Shown here piece by piece: positions 14,806 to 24,326 of a DNA stretch of 64,000 nucleotides. The stretch is taken from NCBI GenBank assembly GCA_028284125.1, contig JANQSI010000001.1, positions 372,001-436,000 on the forward strand. Reading direction: 5' to 3'. Within the stretch, counting starts at the first letter, position 1, and each line of letters begins with the position of its first letter. This stretch comes from Cyclobacteriaceae bacterium (GTDB lineage: Bacteria; Bacteroidota; Bacteroidia; Cytophagales; Cyclobacteriaceae). The notes under the pieces are model-generated. The model saw nothing but the letters and a program-made list of their open reading frames with translations, did not search any database and had not been told where the DNA came from. A program made the position numbers and the translations under genes.

Positions 14806-17469
14806 ATGAGCATTTCCAGTCAATATGATCCTTCAACTGTTGAAGACAAATGGTACCAGTACTGGTTGGACAACAACTATTTCCATGCCTCTCCAAAAAG
14901 TGGCAAAGAGGCTTACACAATTGTAATTCCACCTCCCAATGTGACTGGAGTTCTTCACATGGGTCATATGCTCAACAACACCATTCAAGATGTTTTGATC
15001 CGTAAGGCAAGAATGGAAGGAAAAGAAGCTTGTTGGCTTCCAGGTACAGATCATGCTTCCATTGCAACTGAAGCGAAGGTTGTAAAAATGCTGCGTGAAA
15101 AAGGTATCAAGAAAAGCGATCTCTCACGTGATGAGTTCATGAAATATGCTTGGGAATGGAAGGAAAAATACGGCGGGATCATCCTGGAGCAACTTAAAAA
15201 ACTGGGTGCTTCATGCGACTGGGATCGTACGAGTTTTACCATGGACCCAGATTATCACGATGCTGTGATTAGAGTCTTTGTTGATCTATACAACAAGGGG
15301 TATATCTACAGAGGTCTTCGAATGATCAATTGGGATTGTGAAGCTCAAACGACCATTTCAAACGAAGAAGTGATCTACAATGAAGAGGGTGAAAAATCCA
15401 TTCTTTATTCTGTAAAATATCAGATCAAGGATTCAAATGAGTTTGTAACGATCGCTACTCAGCGGCCGGAAACCATCATGGGCGACACTGGAATTGCTGT
15501 TAATCCGAAAGATAAGCGATTCAAGCATTTGATTGGGAAAAAGGCGCTCGTTCCATTTATCAATCGGGAAATTCCTATTATCGGGGATGATTATGTGGAA
15601 TTAGATTTCGGTACCGGCTGTTTGAAAGTCACTCCAGCCCATGATCAAAATGACTATGAGATTGGGCTAAGGCATAATTTGGAAGTGATCGATACGATTA
15701 ACCTCGATGGAACTTTGAACGAAAAATGTGAGATTGATAAGTACGTCGGTGAAGATCGTTTCAAAGTTCGGAAAATGGTCATCAAAGACTTGCAAGAAGC
15801 TGGTCTGCTAGTGGGTGAAGAAGAATTTATTACAAAGATCGGTAGATCGGAACGGACAAATTCAGTAGTAGAACCAAAGTTATCGTTGCAATGGTTCATC
15901 AAAATGAAGGACATCTCCAGGAAGGCTCACAAAGCTGTGATGGACGATGAAATACAGTTGTACCCTTCAAAATTTAAAAACACCTACAACCACTGGATGG
16001 AGAATGTTCGTGACTGGTGTATTTCACGTCAACTTTGGTGGGGGCAACGAATTCCTGCCTATTATTTTGGGGAAGGTGAAGATGATTTCGTTGTTGCCGA
16101 AAACATTGAAGAAGCAGTGGGTCTCGCCCAAGAAAAATCCGGAAATCAATCGCTGACTGAAAAAGATCTAGAACAAGATCCTGATGTATTGGATACCTGG
16201 GCATCTTCCAATATTTGGCCAATCGCTCCATTTGATGGATTCAATAATAACTATTTCAATAAGGAATCAGGAAAGATTGATAAAAGCAAGAATCCTGAAC
16301 TTGATTTCTTCTACCCTACCGATACGCTTGTCACCGCTCCAGAGATTTTGTTTTTCTGGGTAGCAAGAATGATAATAGCAGGATACGAATACTTGGATGA
16401 GAAGCCATTTCAAAATGTTTACCTGACCGGGATAGTACGAGATAAGCTTCGTAGGAAAATGTCCAAATCGTTGGGAAATTCCCCTGATCCACTGGAATTG
16501 ATAGAACAATATGGTGCAGACGGAATCAGAACTGGCATGTTGTTTAGCTCTCCGGCTGGCAATGATTTGCTTTTTGATGAAAAATTGTGTGAGCAAGGAC
16601 GGAACTTCTCCAACAAGATTTGGAATGCGTTCAGGTTAGTGAACGGTTGGGAAACATCCAATGATCCGCAACCCGAAATAAATAAGCAGGCGGTTCAGTG
16701 GTTCGAAAACAGATTTAACAAAGCTTTGACTGAGCTTGAAGATCATTTCTCTAAGTTCAGAATGTCTGATGCTTTGATGACCGTTTACAAACTCGTTTGG
16801 AACGACTTCTGTAGCTGGTATTTGGAATGGGTAAAACCACCGTATCAAAAACCAATCGATCAAACGACGAAGGAACAAACCGTTCAATTGTTCGAACAAG
16901 TATTGAAGATCTTGCACCCGTTCATGCCATTTATTTCGGAAGAGTTGTGGCAACAATTTGCCAATCGAGATAACTCTGAAGCACTGATCATTTCTTCATG
17001 GCCTCAAGCAAAAGCATTCGATGATGTGATTCTCAAGGAAGCCGATTTGCTTTTTGAAATCACTTCCGGTGTAAGAAACATTCGCAACTCAAAAGGCATT
17101 TCTCCAAAAGAAAACCTGGAGTTGGTCACTTCATCGAATATAGATTCGATTTCCACTTCTCTTGAGAAATTGGCAAACGTGTCCTGCAAGAATTCTAATG
17201 AAAAACCGGAAAACTCATTCAGTTTTGTTGTGGGTGCGGATGAATTCTTCATTCCGGCAACAGAGAATGTCGACATGGAATCGGAAAAGAAAAAGCTGGA
17301 AGAAGAACTGAATTATACTCGAGGTTTCCTTCAATCGGTGACTAAGAAATTGGCGAATGAACGTTTTGTAAATGGAGCTCCTGAGCAAGTGGTAGCCAAC
17401 GAACGCAAGAAGCAGGCAGACGCTGAAGCTAAGATTAAGACGTTGGAGGAGAGTCTAGGGAAGTTGTAG
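14806..17469 (+). CDS. valS: Valyl-tRNA synthetase
   Basis: An 887-residue class I aminoacyl-tRNA synthetase charging tRNA-Val. The HIGH-type motif is PPPNVTGVLHMGHMLN at about residues 42-57 and the KMSKS loop is RRKMSKSLGNSPDP near residue 550. The editing (CP1) domain lies between them, with TQRPETIMGDT around residues 222-232. The anticodon-binding domain follows, then a C-terminal coiled coil (ESEKKKLEEELNY onward) typical of ValRS. Full length and intact. It stands alone, with convergent flanking genes. Confidence 0.97.
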   Translation: MSISSQYDPSTVEDKWYQYWLDNNYFHASPKSGKEAYTIVIPPPNVTGVLHMGHMLNNTIQDVLIRKARMEGKEACWLPGTDHASIATEAKVVKMLREKGIKKSDLSRDEFMKYAWEWKEKYGGIILEQLKKLGASCDWDRTSFTMDPDYHDAVIRVFVDLYNKGYIYRGLRMINWDCEAQTTISNEEVIYNEEGEKSILYSVKYQIKDSNEFVTIATQRPETIMGDTGIAVNPKDKRFKHLIGKKALVPFINREIPIIGDDYVELDFGTGCLKVTPAHDQNDYEIGLRHNLEVIDTINLDGTLNEKCEIDKYVGEDRFKVRKMVIKDLQEAGLLVGEEEFITKIGRSERTNSVVEPKLSLQWFIKMKDISRKAHKAVMDDEIQLYPSKFKNTYNHWMENVRDWCISRQLWWGQRIPAYYFGEGEDDFVVAENIEEAVGLAQEKSGNQSLTEKDLEQDPDVLDTWASSNIWPIAPFDGFNNNYFNKESGKIDKSKNPELDFFYPTDTLVTAPEILFFWVARMIIAGYEYLDEKPFQNVYLTGIVRDKLRRKMSKSLGNSPDPLELIEQYGADGIRTGMLFSSPAGNDLLFDEKLCEQGRNFSNKIWNAFRLVNGWETSNDPQPEINKQAVQWFENRFNKALTELEDHFSKFRMSDALMTVYKLVWNDFCSWYLEWVKPPYQKPIDQTTKEQTVQLFEQVLKILHPFMPFISEELWQQFANRDNSEALIISSWPQAKAFDDVILKEADLLFEITSGVRNIRNSKGISPKENLELVTSSNIDSISTSLEKLANVSCKNSNEKPENSFSFVVGADEFFIPATENVDMESEKKKLEEELNYTRGFLQSVTKKLANERFVNGAPEQVVANERKKQADAEAKIKTLEESLGKL

Positions 17470-17481
17470 TTAGGCCCAACA

Positions 17482-18219
17482 TCATTTGATATTGTAATAC
17501 AACTCAATATCAAAAACGAAATTCATTCTAACATTCTTTCCTACTTCTTTTATATAATTTCTATGACCTGTACTTGGCAAAAGCGAGTCCACCGGAGGTT
17601 CGATTTGAACAGGGTTGAAAACATTAGAATATTTCACATCTCTTACCCTGACTCCAAGCCCTGAATTAATATCTAATCCTAAGCGGTTAGAAAACTCTAG
17701 TTGTAGTCCATACTTGACATTAAATCCATATTTTTTTCTTTGGTACGTCGCACTGTCATATTCCAAAAGCATTTGTGGAACAACTCTACTCAGCCGCATT
17801 CTTTCCTTCGCATAATCACTTTCATTGTGAAAAAAATCCTGATGATATATGTAGAAAACCTCAAAGCTTAAATACGATTTCTTTAAATCATCAGATTTAA
17901 CCAAGTATGAAATGAATGGTCTTATAGACCAAGACATGTACTCATGACCAAGAAAAATAGGGCTTCTTTTTCCGGAAATAATAATGTCATTTCCATAGCC
18001 CAATTTCAAACCATAAAACATTTTATCACTCAACCCTTTTCGAAATCCAAACTCCAATCTGGGAGTGTAATAGTAATAAGACGTCAAAGTTGTTGATACC
18101 TGAAAGTTCTTTTTCTCAGTTTTCTGAGCAATAGACCTTACCGGTGCTAAAAAAACAGATAGAATAGCAAACTTGATGGCACCCAATAATGCCAAATTGA
18201 GAACTTTATAATTGTGCAT
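17482..18219 (-). CDS. Hypothetical outer-membrane beta-barrel-like protein
   Basis: A 245-residue protein with a hydrophobic N-terminus (about residues 8-30, ending near SIAQK) that looks like a signal sequence. Alternating Tyr-rich strands follow (STTLTSYYYYTPRLEFGF, GLKLGYG, SYLSFEVFYIYH), and the chain ends in an aromatic strand FDIELYYNIK. This pattern suggests a small beta-barrel. No specific family was recognised. It lies 12 bases upstream of nothing but the valS tail (convergent) and is preceded closely by the K+ channel gene on the same strand, with which it may be cotranscribed. Confidence 0.6.
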   Translation of the reverse strand: MHNYKVLNLALLGAIKFAILSVFLAPVRSIAQKTEKKNFQVSTTLTSYYYYTPRLEFGFRKGLSDKMFYGLKLGYGNDIIISGKRSPIFLGHEYMSWSIRPFISYLVKSDDLKKSYLSFEVFYIYHQDFFHNESDYAKERMRLSRVVPQMLLEYDSATYQRKKYGFNVKYGLQLEFSNRLGLDINSGLGVRVRDVKYSNVFNPVQIEPPVDSLLPSTGHRNYIKEVGKNVRMNFVFDIELYYNIK

Positions 18220-18231
18220 TTCATAAGGGTC

Positions 18232-19017
18232 TCAATTTTTATTTTTCTTCTTCTCCTTCATTCTTTGCTTAATTTCTGAATCAAATCCAGAAGCAATGAT
18301 ACCCGCTGGAAGAGCAAAAATTCCGACCCCAAGAATGGCTATAAAGGCACCTAACAATTTTCCAAGTGGTGTAACTGGATAAACGTCCCCGTATCCTACA
18401 GTTGTGAGTGTGGCGGCTCCCCACCACATTGTTTCAGGAATGCTACGAAATGCTTCTGGCTGAGCTTCATTTTCCACATAGTACATAAGACTTGAAGCTA
18501 AAATGAGCATTACAAAAACGATGGTCAAAGTAACCAATAATTCTTCTCTCCTTTTTGTGATTACTCTCACAATCATATTGAAGGCCGTTGAGTACCTACC
18601 CATTTTGAAGATTCTGACAATTCTAAATAATCGAAGTACTCGAAGCACTCGACCATCTATAGAGAAGAAAAGTGGCAAATAAAATGGCATAATCGCCAGA
18701 AGATCAATGATGGCCATGAACGAAAAAATAAACTTTATTCGTCCCCAAAAGGAATGCTGGTATTTTTCCAGGTAAGTACAGGTCCAAATACGACCTAGAT
18801 ATTCAACGGAAAAAACAAAAACAGATAAATATTCGAAATAGTCGAAAACCTCGATGTAGTCGTTATGTATAGACTCAACCGTTTCCATGATTACTGCTGC
18901 CACATTCAGCAAAATCATGGTCATAATAAAAATGTCAAATCGACGGCTCCAATAATCGTTTCCATGACCTTTTTCAAGAACTTCAAAAGCACGTCTTCTT
19001 AAACTCCTATTAGCCAT
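18232..19017 (-). CDS. Voltage-gated-like potassium channel protein
   Basis: A 261-residue ion channel subunit of the six-helix type. The selectivity filter TTVGYGD is at about residues 213-219, followed by the inner helix LLGAFIAILGVGIFALPAGIIASGF. An S4-like helix with regularly spaced arginines (RVLRVLRLFRIVRIFKMGR) lies near residues 122-140, suggesting voltage sensing as in KvAP-like channels. The C-terminus is a short Lys-rich tail with no ligand-binding domain. It is flanked on the same strand by the alanine-dehydrogenase-like gene upstream and a barrel protein downstream. Confidence 0.9.
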   Translation of the reverse strand: MANRSLRRRAFEVLEKGHGNDYWSRRFDIFIMTMILLNVAAVIMETVESIHNDYIEVFDYFEYLSVFVFSVEYLGRIWTCTYLEKYQHSFWGRIKFIFSFMAIIDLLAIMPFYLPLFFSIDGRVLRVLRLFRIVRIFKMGRYSTAFNMIVRVITKRREELLVTLTIVFVMLILASSLMYYVENEAQPEAFRSIPETMWWGAATLTTVGYGDVYPVTPLGKLLGAFIAILGVGIFALPAGIIASGFDSEIKQRMKEKKKNKN

Positions 19018-19054
19018 GTTTCTAAAATATAGAAAGATTATATATAACTCTACT

Positions 19055-20278
19055 TTAAATTCTAGCTGCCATAAAAAGGCTGATATCTTTGAATGCCATA
19101 TTGAAGCGTTTTGCGAGTTCCAGCTTGGTTAGGCTGCCCTTAAATGAGTATACACCTTTCATGATTCGAGGTTGGTTGTAAATCATTTCATCCATTCCTC
19201 CTTCTTCCCCAGCCTCGAGTAAAATCGGTGTAAAAATGTTTGAAATGGCCAATGAAGCTGTTCGAGCCACACGAGAAGCAATGTTTGGTACACAATAGTG
19301 GATCACACCATATTTCTCAAAGGTAGGGTTCTCATGCGTGGTGATTTCAGAGGTTTCGATGCTTCCGCCCTGGTCAATGCTCACATCAATGATCACTGAT
19401 CCATCTTTCATTTTGGAAACCATCTCATCCGTCACCAACAGCTTGTTTCGACCTTTTTCCATTCGAATCGCTCCGATCAAAACATCCGCTTTTTCAACGG
19501 CTTCTTGAAGGACCATTGAATCGAAGGTAGACGTGTAGACTTCTGTTCCAAGTGTATGTTTTAGCCTTCTAAGCTTATAAATATGATCATCAAAAACACG
19601 GATTTCTGCGCCTAAACCTAAAGCAGCTCGAGCCGCAAACTCTGCAACTGTCCCTGAACCAAGAATTACAACTCTAGTTGGCGGTACTCCGGTAATTCCT
19701 CCAATAATGGTTCCCTTCCCTTTATCACTACTTAAATATTCCGCGGCAATCAACATTACGCTGCTTCCAGCAATTTCACTCATGGCTCGAACCAAAGGCA
19801 ATCCACCTACTTTGTCTTCAATGAACTCATAGCCAAGCGCAATTAATTTCTTTTTGTTGATGGCTTCCAGGTATTCAGCATTTTGCTTTCCTGCCTGAAA
19901 AGCTGAGAACAATACACTTCCTGATTTCATCATCTCAATTTCCTCAAGTGTTGGAGGCTCCACTTTCAACACGATCTGTGAACCCATCACCTCTTTCTTA
20001 TCATAGGATATTGTTGCGCCAACTTCACTGTATTCCTGATCGCTGAAATTTGCTGATTCACCCGAAGTACTTTCAATAATTATTTCATGACCATTTTGAA
20101 CCAAAACCTCGACTGATGCTGGCTTTAATGGAACCCTCCTCTCTTGTAAGGCTACTTCATTAGGCACACCTATTTTAAGCGATTGCTTGCTCTTTTTCAC
20201 TTTCGCAGGTGCTTCCTGAGTGTACAAGCCTTGCTCTTTTGCTAGCTCCGCAAATCCACTTTTAGAAGGTTTATTCAT
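19055..20278 (-). CDS. Alanine dehydrogenase/PntA family protein lacking two catalytic residues
   Basis: A 407-residue member of the alanine dehydrogenase/transhydrogenase family with a Lys-rich N-terminal extension of about 33 residues. The substrate-binding Arg (QERRVPLKP, R48) and the IIDVSIDQGG motif are conserved, and the nucleotide fold is seen at VVILGSGTVAEFAA. Aligned by eye to M. tuberculosis Ald, the catalytic Lys75 position is Glu107 (KVEPP instead of KVKEP) and His96 is Gln128 (LFSAFQAG instead of LFTFLHLA). Genuine alanine dehydrogenase activity is therefore doubtful; a PNT-like or new NAD(P)-linked role is possible. It overlaps tsaE by 8 bases and forms an operon with tsaE and porX. 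Confidence 0.85.
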   Translation of the reverse strand: MNKPSKSGFAELAKEQGLYTQEAPAKVKKSKQSLKIGVPNEVALQERRVPLKPASVEVLVQNGHEIIIESTSGESANFSDQEYSEVGATISYDKKEVMGSQIVLKVEPPTLEEIEMMKSGSVLFSAFQAGKQNAEYLEAINKKKLIALGYEFIEDKVGGLPLVRAMSEIAGSSVMLIAAEYLSSDKGKGTIIGGITGVPPTRVVILGSGTVAEFAARAALGLGAEIRVFDDHIYKLRRLKHTLGTEVYTSTFDSMVLQEAVEKADVLIGAIRMEKGRNKLLVTDEMVSKMKDGSVIIDVSIDQGGSIETSEITTHENPTFEKYGVIHYCVPNIASRVARTASLAISNIFTPILLEAGEEGGMDEMIYNQPRIMKGVYSFKGSLTKLELAKRFNMAFKDISLFMAARI

Positions 20279-20690
20279 TCATTGATGCGGTTAGGTGTCG
20301 TGTGTTACTGTCTACTAATTTAATGCTTATTTCCAGGTATTTGTCAGGTAAAAAATTAGTGATAATCTCCGGCCATTCGATAAAACATCTATTTCCGGAA
20401 AAAAAATAATCCTCAATTCCAATGTTTACAGCTTCCTCTTGATCTTCCATTCGATAGAAATCGAAGTGATAAAGCTCTTCTTGTTTCTCTGTTTGATACT
20501 GGTTCACAATAGAAAATGTGGGAGAACTCATTTCATCCAAAACACCTAGCCTCTCACAAATAGACTTAATCAGTGTTGTCTTGCCGGCTCCCATTTCTCC
20601 GATGAAAAGCCAGATTTTCTGGTCGGGGAACTGTTCTAGTAAGTCCTGAGAAACTTCCGTTAAATCTTGCTCTGAGTAAGTTGCTTCCAT
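20271..20690 (-). CDS. tsaE: tRNA threonylcarbamoyladenosine biosynthesis ATPase TsaE
   Basis: A 139-residue P-loop ATPase that drives the TsaB-TsaD-TsaE complex in making t6A37 on ANN-decoding tRNAs. Walker A GEMGAGKTT is at residues 31-39. The family signature SSPTFSIVNQY follows near 54, and HFDFYRMED (Walker B-like) near 74. The C-terminal IEWPEII block is typical. It is embedded between porX (stop and start share position 20690) and the alanine-dehydrogenase-like gene (8-base overlap). Confidence 0.95.
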   Translation of the reverse strand: MEATYSEQDLTEVSQDLLEQFPDQKIWLFIGEMGAGKTTLIKSICERLGVLDEMSSPTFSIVNQYQTEKQEELYHFDFYRMEDQEEAVNIGIEDYFFSGNRCFIEWPEIITNFLPDKYLEISIKLVDSNTRHLTASMNE

Positions 20691-22240
20691 TATTTACCAG
20701 ATAAGCAAATGAATGGAATAATTATCTCTTCCATAGAAATGCCACCGTGCTGGAAGGTGTCCTTGTAAAACCTCACATAGTGATTGTATTTGTTGGGATA
20801 AGCAAAAAAGTGATCTTCCTTGGCAAAGACGAAGCTTGAACTAAGATTGGTTTTTGGCAGACCCAATTTCTCAGGCTCTCTGGAAAAGAAAACGCTGTTC
20901 TCATCAAAATTGAGATTTCTACCCACTTTGTACCTCAAATTCGTATTCGTGCTCTTATCACCAACAATTTTTTGTGGTCGGTTCACTCTTATGGTGCCAT
21001 GATCTGTTGTAATCATCACCTTAGCTTTCTTGGAGGCTAAAACTTTAAGTGTGTCATAAAAAGTGGAGTGCGTGAACCACGATTTGGTCAATGACCGGTA
21101 GGCTGATTCGTCTGGAGCCAGTTCCCTAATCATTTGCATGTCCGTTCTGGCGTGGGAAAGCATATCGACGAAATTGTAAACTACCACATTCAAAGAATTG
21201 CCTAATAGATTCCCGACCGATTCCGTGAGCTGTTTTCCCTGTTCGGCTTTCAAAATCTTGTTGTAGCTAAACTTTGCATTAATTCCATTTCGTGCCAAAT
21301 TAGCTTCAATCAATTTATCCTCATTATTGTTTTTTCCTTCATCAGAATCCTCTCCAACCCACAGATCAGGATATCGTTTGGAAATCTCTAAAGGCAACAT
21401 GCCGCCAAAAAGCGAGTTTCGAGCATAAGCTGTGGTCGTCGGAAGAATCGAATAGTAAAACTCTTCTGAATCCAAAGTGAAAAGCTCCAAGATTTCAGGC
21501 TCTATCATTTTCCACTGATCGAACCGTAGGTTATCAATCACCATTAAAAAAACTGGTTCATCGCCTAACTCTGGAAAAACTTTCTTTTTCAAAAGTGTGT
21601 GAGACATCACAGGTCTAGCCATGTCAGGATTGCTAATCCAATCTTGATAGTTTTCGGTTATAAATTCGGAGAAGGAACCGTCAGCTTCGGACTTTTGTGT
21701 ATTCAAAACCTCCACCATACTTCTATCCTCAGTCTCATCTATTTGCAATTCCCAATAGACCAACTTCCTATAAATCTCTTTCCAATCGTGGTAGTCCTGT
21801 GCATCCATCACATTCATCGCCAGCTTTTGGAATTCCTTCTGATAACCAAGGTTCGTTTTCTCTGAAATGATCCGTTTGTTGTCCAGGATTTTTTTAACTG
21901 AAAGAAGAATCTGATTCGGATTCAAAGGCTTGATCAAATAATCTGCGATCTTGGCTCCAATCGCTTCCTCCATGATTTCCTCAGCCTCATTCTTGGTGAT
22001 CATCACAACAGGTAAACTTGGATGCGTGGATTTGATATAATTCAGTGTCTCCAAACCGGTCATTCCTGGCATATTTTCATCGAGAAATACCAAATCGAAT
22101 TGGTTGTGATCGATCTCCTCCAATGCATCCGACCCACTATTGACTGGTGTCATGTGATAGCCTTTTTGCTCAAGAAAAAGGATGTGAGGTTTGAGCAACT
22201 CAATTTCATCATCCGCCCACAAAATCTTATATTTCTGCAT
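20690..22240 (-). CDS. porX: T9SS response regulator PorX (receiver plus PglZ domain)
   Basis: A 516-residue two-domain regulator. The receiver domain has the acidic pair D10/D11, phospho-acceptor D54 (VFLDENMPG) and the conserved Lys in LIKPLNP. A helical linker is followed by a PglZ (alkaline phosphatase superfamily) domain from about residue 200, with VIDNLRFDQW, YSILPTTTAYARN and the metal-ligand segment MITTDHGTIRV. In Bacteroidota PorX works with the histidine kinase PorY and an ECF sigma factor to control type IX secretion. The PglZ domain acts on oligonucleotides in characterised homologues. It is the first gene of porX-tsaE-ald-like and is divergent from the HD hydrolase gene, with a gap of about 45 bases. 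Confidence 0.93.
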   Translation of the reverse strand: MQKYKILWADDEIELLKPHILFLEQKGYHMTPVNSGSDALEEIDHNQFDLVFLDENMPGMTGLETLNYIKSTHPSLPVVMITKNEAEEIMEEAIGAKIADYLIKPLNPNQILLSVKKILDNKRIISEKTNLGYQKEFQKLAMNVMDAQDYHDWKEIYRKLVYWELQIDETEDRSMVEVLNTQKSEADGSFSEFITENYQDWISNPDMARPVMSHTLLKKKVFPELGDEPVFLMVIDNLRFDQWKMIEPEILELFTLDSEEFYYSILPTTTAYARNSLFGGMLPLEISKRYPDLWVGEDSDEGKNNNEDKLIEANLARNGINAKFSYNKILKAEQGKQLTESVGNLLGNSLNVVVYNFVDMLSHARTDMQMIRELAPDESAYRSLTKSWFTHSTFYDTLKVLASKKAKVMITTDHGTIRVNRPQKIVGDKSTNTNLRYKVGRNLNFDENSVFFSREPEKLGLPKTNLSSSFVFAKEDHFFAYPNKYNHYVRFYKDTFQHGGISMEEIIIPFICLSGK

Positions 22241-22285
22241 TAAATAATTTCTGCTTTATAGTCAAAGATCAACCCCATTATCCAT

Positions 22286-23518
22286 TTGAACAAAAAGAAA
22301 ATTCTCAACGATCCGGTATATGGGTTCATCAACATCCCCAATGAGTTGATTTTTGAGATCATTGAACATCCTTATTTCCAACGTCTTAGAAGAATCAAGC
22401 AACTTGGATTGACCGATTATGTCTATCCTGGTGCCTTGCATACACGGTTCCATCATGCACTCGGAGCAATGCACTTAATGAGCAGAGCGATTCAAGGACT
22501 TGAAAGCAAAGGGCACAGTATTTCAGAAGATGAATACAATGCAGCATTAATTGCAATTCTGCTTCATGATGTAGGTCATGGACCTTTTTCCCATACATTG
22601 GAATTTTCATTGTTCAACAACGTCACTCATGAGCAATTAAGTGTGTGGATGATGCAACGTTTGAATCATGAAATGAAAGGAAAACTGGATCTTGCGCTAG
22701 AAATTTTCCAGGGAAAATACCATCGACCTTTCTTTCACCAATTGGTTTCCAGCCAGTTAGATCTCGATCGACTTGATTATTTGAAAAGGGACAGCTACTT
22801 CACAGGCGTTCAGGAAGGAATGATAGGTTCGGAACGGATCATCAAAATGTTGGAACTTCATAATGATCAATTGGTGGTCGAAGAGAAAGGAATTTACAGC
22901 ATTGAAAATTTCCTAAACGCAAGACGATTGATGTATTGGCAAGTATACTTGCACAAGGTCGCTGTGTCAGCAGAAGTCATGCTCATTGAAATTATGAAAC
23001 GAGCAAAAGAGCTTTCCCAATCAGGTATTCCAGTACAGGCCACTCCGGCGTTATCTGTTTTTCTGGAGAGAAATATCACCACCAAAGATTTTGAAGAAGA
23101 TGAAGACATCATCGAAATCTATACATTGCTGGATGATGGAGACATTTGGGGTTCGTTGAAGTTTTGGCAAAACCATGAAGATCTGATATTGAGAAACTTA
23201 AGCGAAATGTTGCTGAGAAGGAAGCTATTCAAAATCAAATTCTCCAATGAAGATTTTAATGATGAGAAAATTCAATCCCTCAAAGAAAAAGTTGTTTCTC
23301 AATTCAAGATCAAGCCTGAACAATCAAACTACTTTGTAAAAAAAGGCGCGGTAAGCAATGCCGCCTACATCGCTACTGGTGGTACAATAGATATTCTAAA
23401 AAAGAATGGTGAAGTGGTGGATGTTGCGGAGGCTACTGATTTGCCTAATATCAAGGCGTTAAGTCAAATTGTGAAGAAATATTATTTGTGTGCTCCGAAG
23501 GGAGTTTTTGAGAATTGA
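22286..23518 (+). CDS. HD-domain phosphohydrolase (dNTPase-like)
   Basis: A 410-residue HD-superfamily hydrolase. The metal-binding residues are visible as HTRFHHALG (about residues 52-60), LLHDVGHGPFSHTLE (about 92-106) and the later Asp in LDLDRLDYLKRDS. This pattern matches SAMHD1/dGTPase-like phosphohydrolases in COG1078, but the substrate is unproven. The start is TTG at 22286, giving the N-terminus MNKKKILNDPVYGF typical of the family, since no ATG precedes it in the open frame. It is divergent from porX, a common Bacteroidota arrangement. Confidence 0.88.
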   Translation: MNKKKILNDPVYGFINIPNELIFEIIEHPYFQRLRRIKQLGLTDYVYPGALHTRFHHALGAMHLMSRAIQGLESKGHSISEDEYNAALIAILLHDVGHGPFSHTLEFSLFNNVTHEQLSVWMMQRLNHEMKGKLDLALEIFQGKYHRPFFHQLVSSQLDLDRLDYLKRDSYFTGVQEGMIGSERIIKMLELHNDQLVVEEKGIYSIENFLNARRLMYWQVYLHKVAVSAEVMLIEIMKRAKELSQSGIPVQATPALSVFLERNITTKDFEEDEDIIEIYTLLDDGDIWGSLKFWQNHEDLILRNLSEMLLRRKLFKIKFSNEDFNDEKIQSLKEKVVSQFKIKPEQSNYFVKKGAVSNAAYIATGGTIDILKKNGEVVDVAEATDLPNIKALSQIVKKYYLCAPKGVFEN

Positions 23519-23590
23519 GGGATTGACGATTTATTGGATTGGGAGATTGTTTTGATTGATCGTTAATTCGATTGCGAGATTTAATAGTTT
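23519..23590. repeat. GATT-rich degenerate intergenic repeat
   Basis: About 70 bases made of loosely repeated units of the form GATTGRGAGATT (for example GATTTATTGGATTGGGAGATT) between the HD hydrolase and ABC genes. The same unit occurs at 38222-38325 and 39758-39968. Confidence 0.4.
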
Positions 23591-23628
23591 TGGCGTTCTT
23601 ATTTATCACTCATTCGTCAATTGTATTG

Positions 23629-24231
23629 ATGCAAATCGAAGGTAAAAATCTTGGAAAGAAATTTGGTAGAAATTGGGTGTTCAGAGATCTGAATGTTGAG
23701 GTTAATTCTGGCGATTTTTTGGCATTGACTGGGCCCAATGGTTCTGGGAAATCTACGTTGCTTCAGATTCTTTCCGGGTATTTATCTCCATCGGAAGGTG
23801 AGCTTTTCCATGACGGTCAAAAACCCGATCCAGATCAATTTAAACTTATTAGCTTCACCAGTCCATATGTAGAGTTTCCTGAAGAAATGACACTTACCGA
23901 ATTCCTAAAATTCCATTCGACATTCAGAAAACAGATACTCTCAGACAAAGAAGTTGCCAAAAGATCGCAACTGCCATTGGACAAAAGAATTTCCGATTTT
24001 TCTACCGGAATGAAACAACGTGTTCAGCTTTGTACTGCTTTTTACTTTGAAAATGAAGCCATTTTTATGGATGAACCTACGTCGAATTTGGATGACCAAG
24101 GCTTTGATTGGTGGAAAAATGAAATGAATTTAAGAGACCAAAACATCCCATTGACACTTGCTAGCAACCAAAAACGTGAAATAGAAATGGCGAAAAGTAT
24201 GGTCTCCTTAAAAGACAAAAATCTCTTATAA
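23629..24231 (+). CDS. ABC transporter ATP-binding protein
   Basis: A 200-residue nucleotide-binding subunit; the ATG at 23629 is chosen because the family homology starts at MQIEGKNLGKKFG, while an upstream start would add 19 unrelated residues. Walker A GPNGSGKST lies near residue 35, the signature is the degenerate FSTGMKQR and Walker B is FMDEPTSNLDD. There is no permease gene on either side, so the transported substrate is unknown. The short length and FSTGMKQR signature are like CcmA/YhaQ-type exporters or gliding-type ATPases, but I cannot assign it further. Confidence 0.85.
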   Translation: MQIEGKNLGKKFGRNWVFRDLNVEVNSGDFLALTGPNGSGKSTLLQILSGYLSPSEGELFHDGQKPDPDQFKLISFTSPYVEFPEEMTLTEFLKFHSTFRKQILSDKEVAKRSQLPLDKRISDFSTGMKQRVQLCTAFYFENEAIFMDEPTSNLDDQGFDWWKNEMNLRDQNIPLTLASNQKREIEMAKSMVSLKDKNLL

Positions 24232-24326
24232 TATTTACAATTTATATTCGTTATCCACCCATAAACTCAAAAAATTTTCTACATTTACAATGTCTTAAAC
24301 TTAAAACGACACATTTCTCTTTAACT

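Noticed and set aside
23572-23628. Membrane-helix-like N-terminus of the ABC ATPase
   Set aside because: The 19 residues come from a frame through the GATT-rich repeat; family homology begins at the ATG at 23629.
22241-23628. Loss of an lpxD-lpxC/fabZ-lpxA block between the HD hydrolase and the next genes
   Set aside because: I recall such an order in some Bacteroidota, but without comparison to close relatives its absence here cannot be called a deletion.
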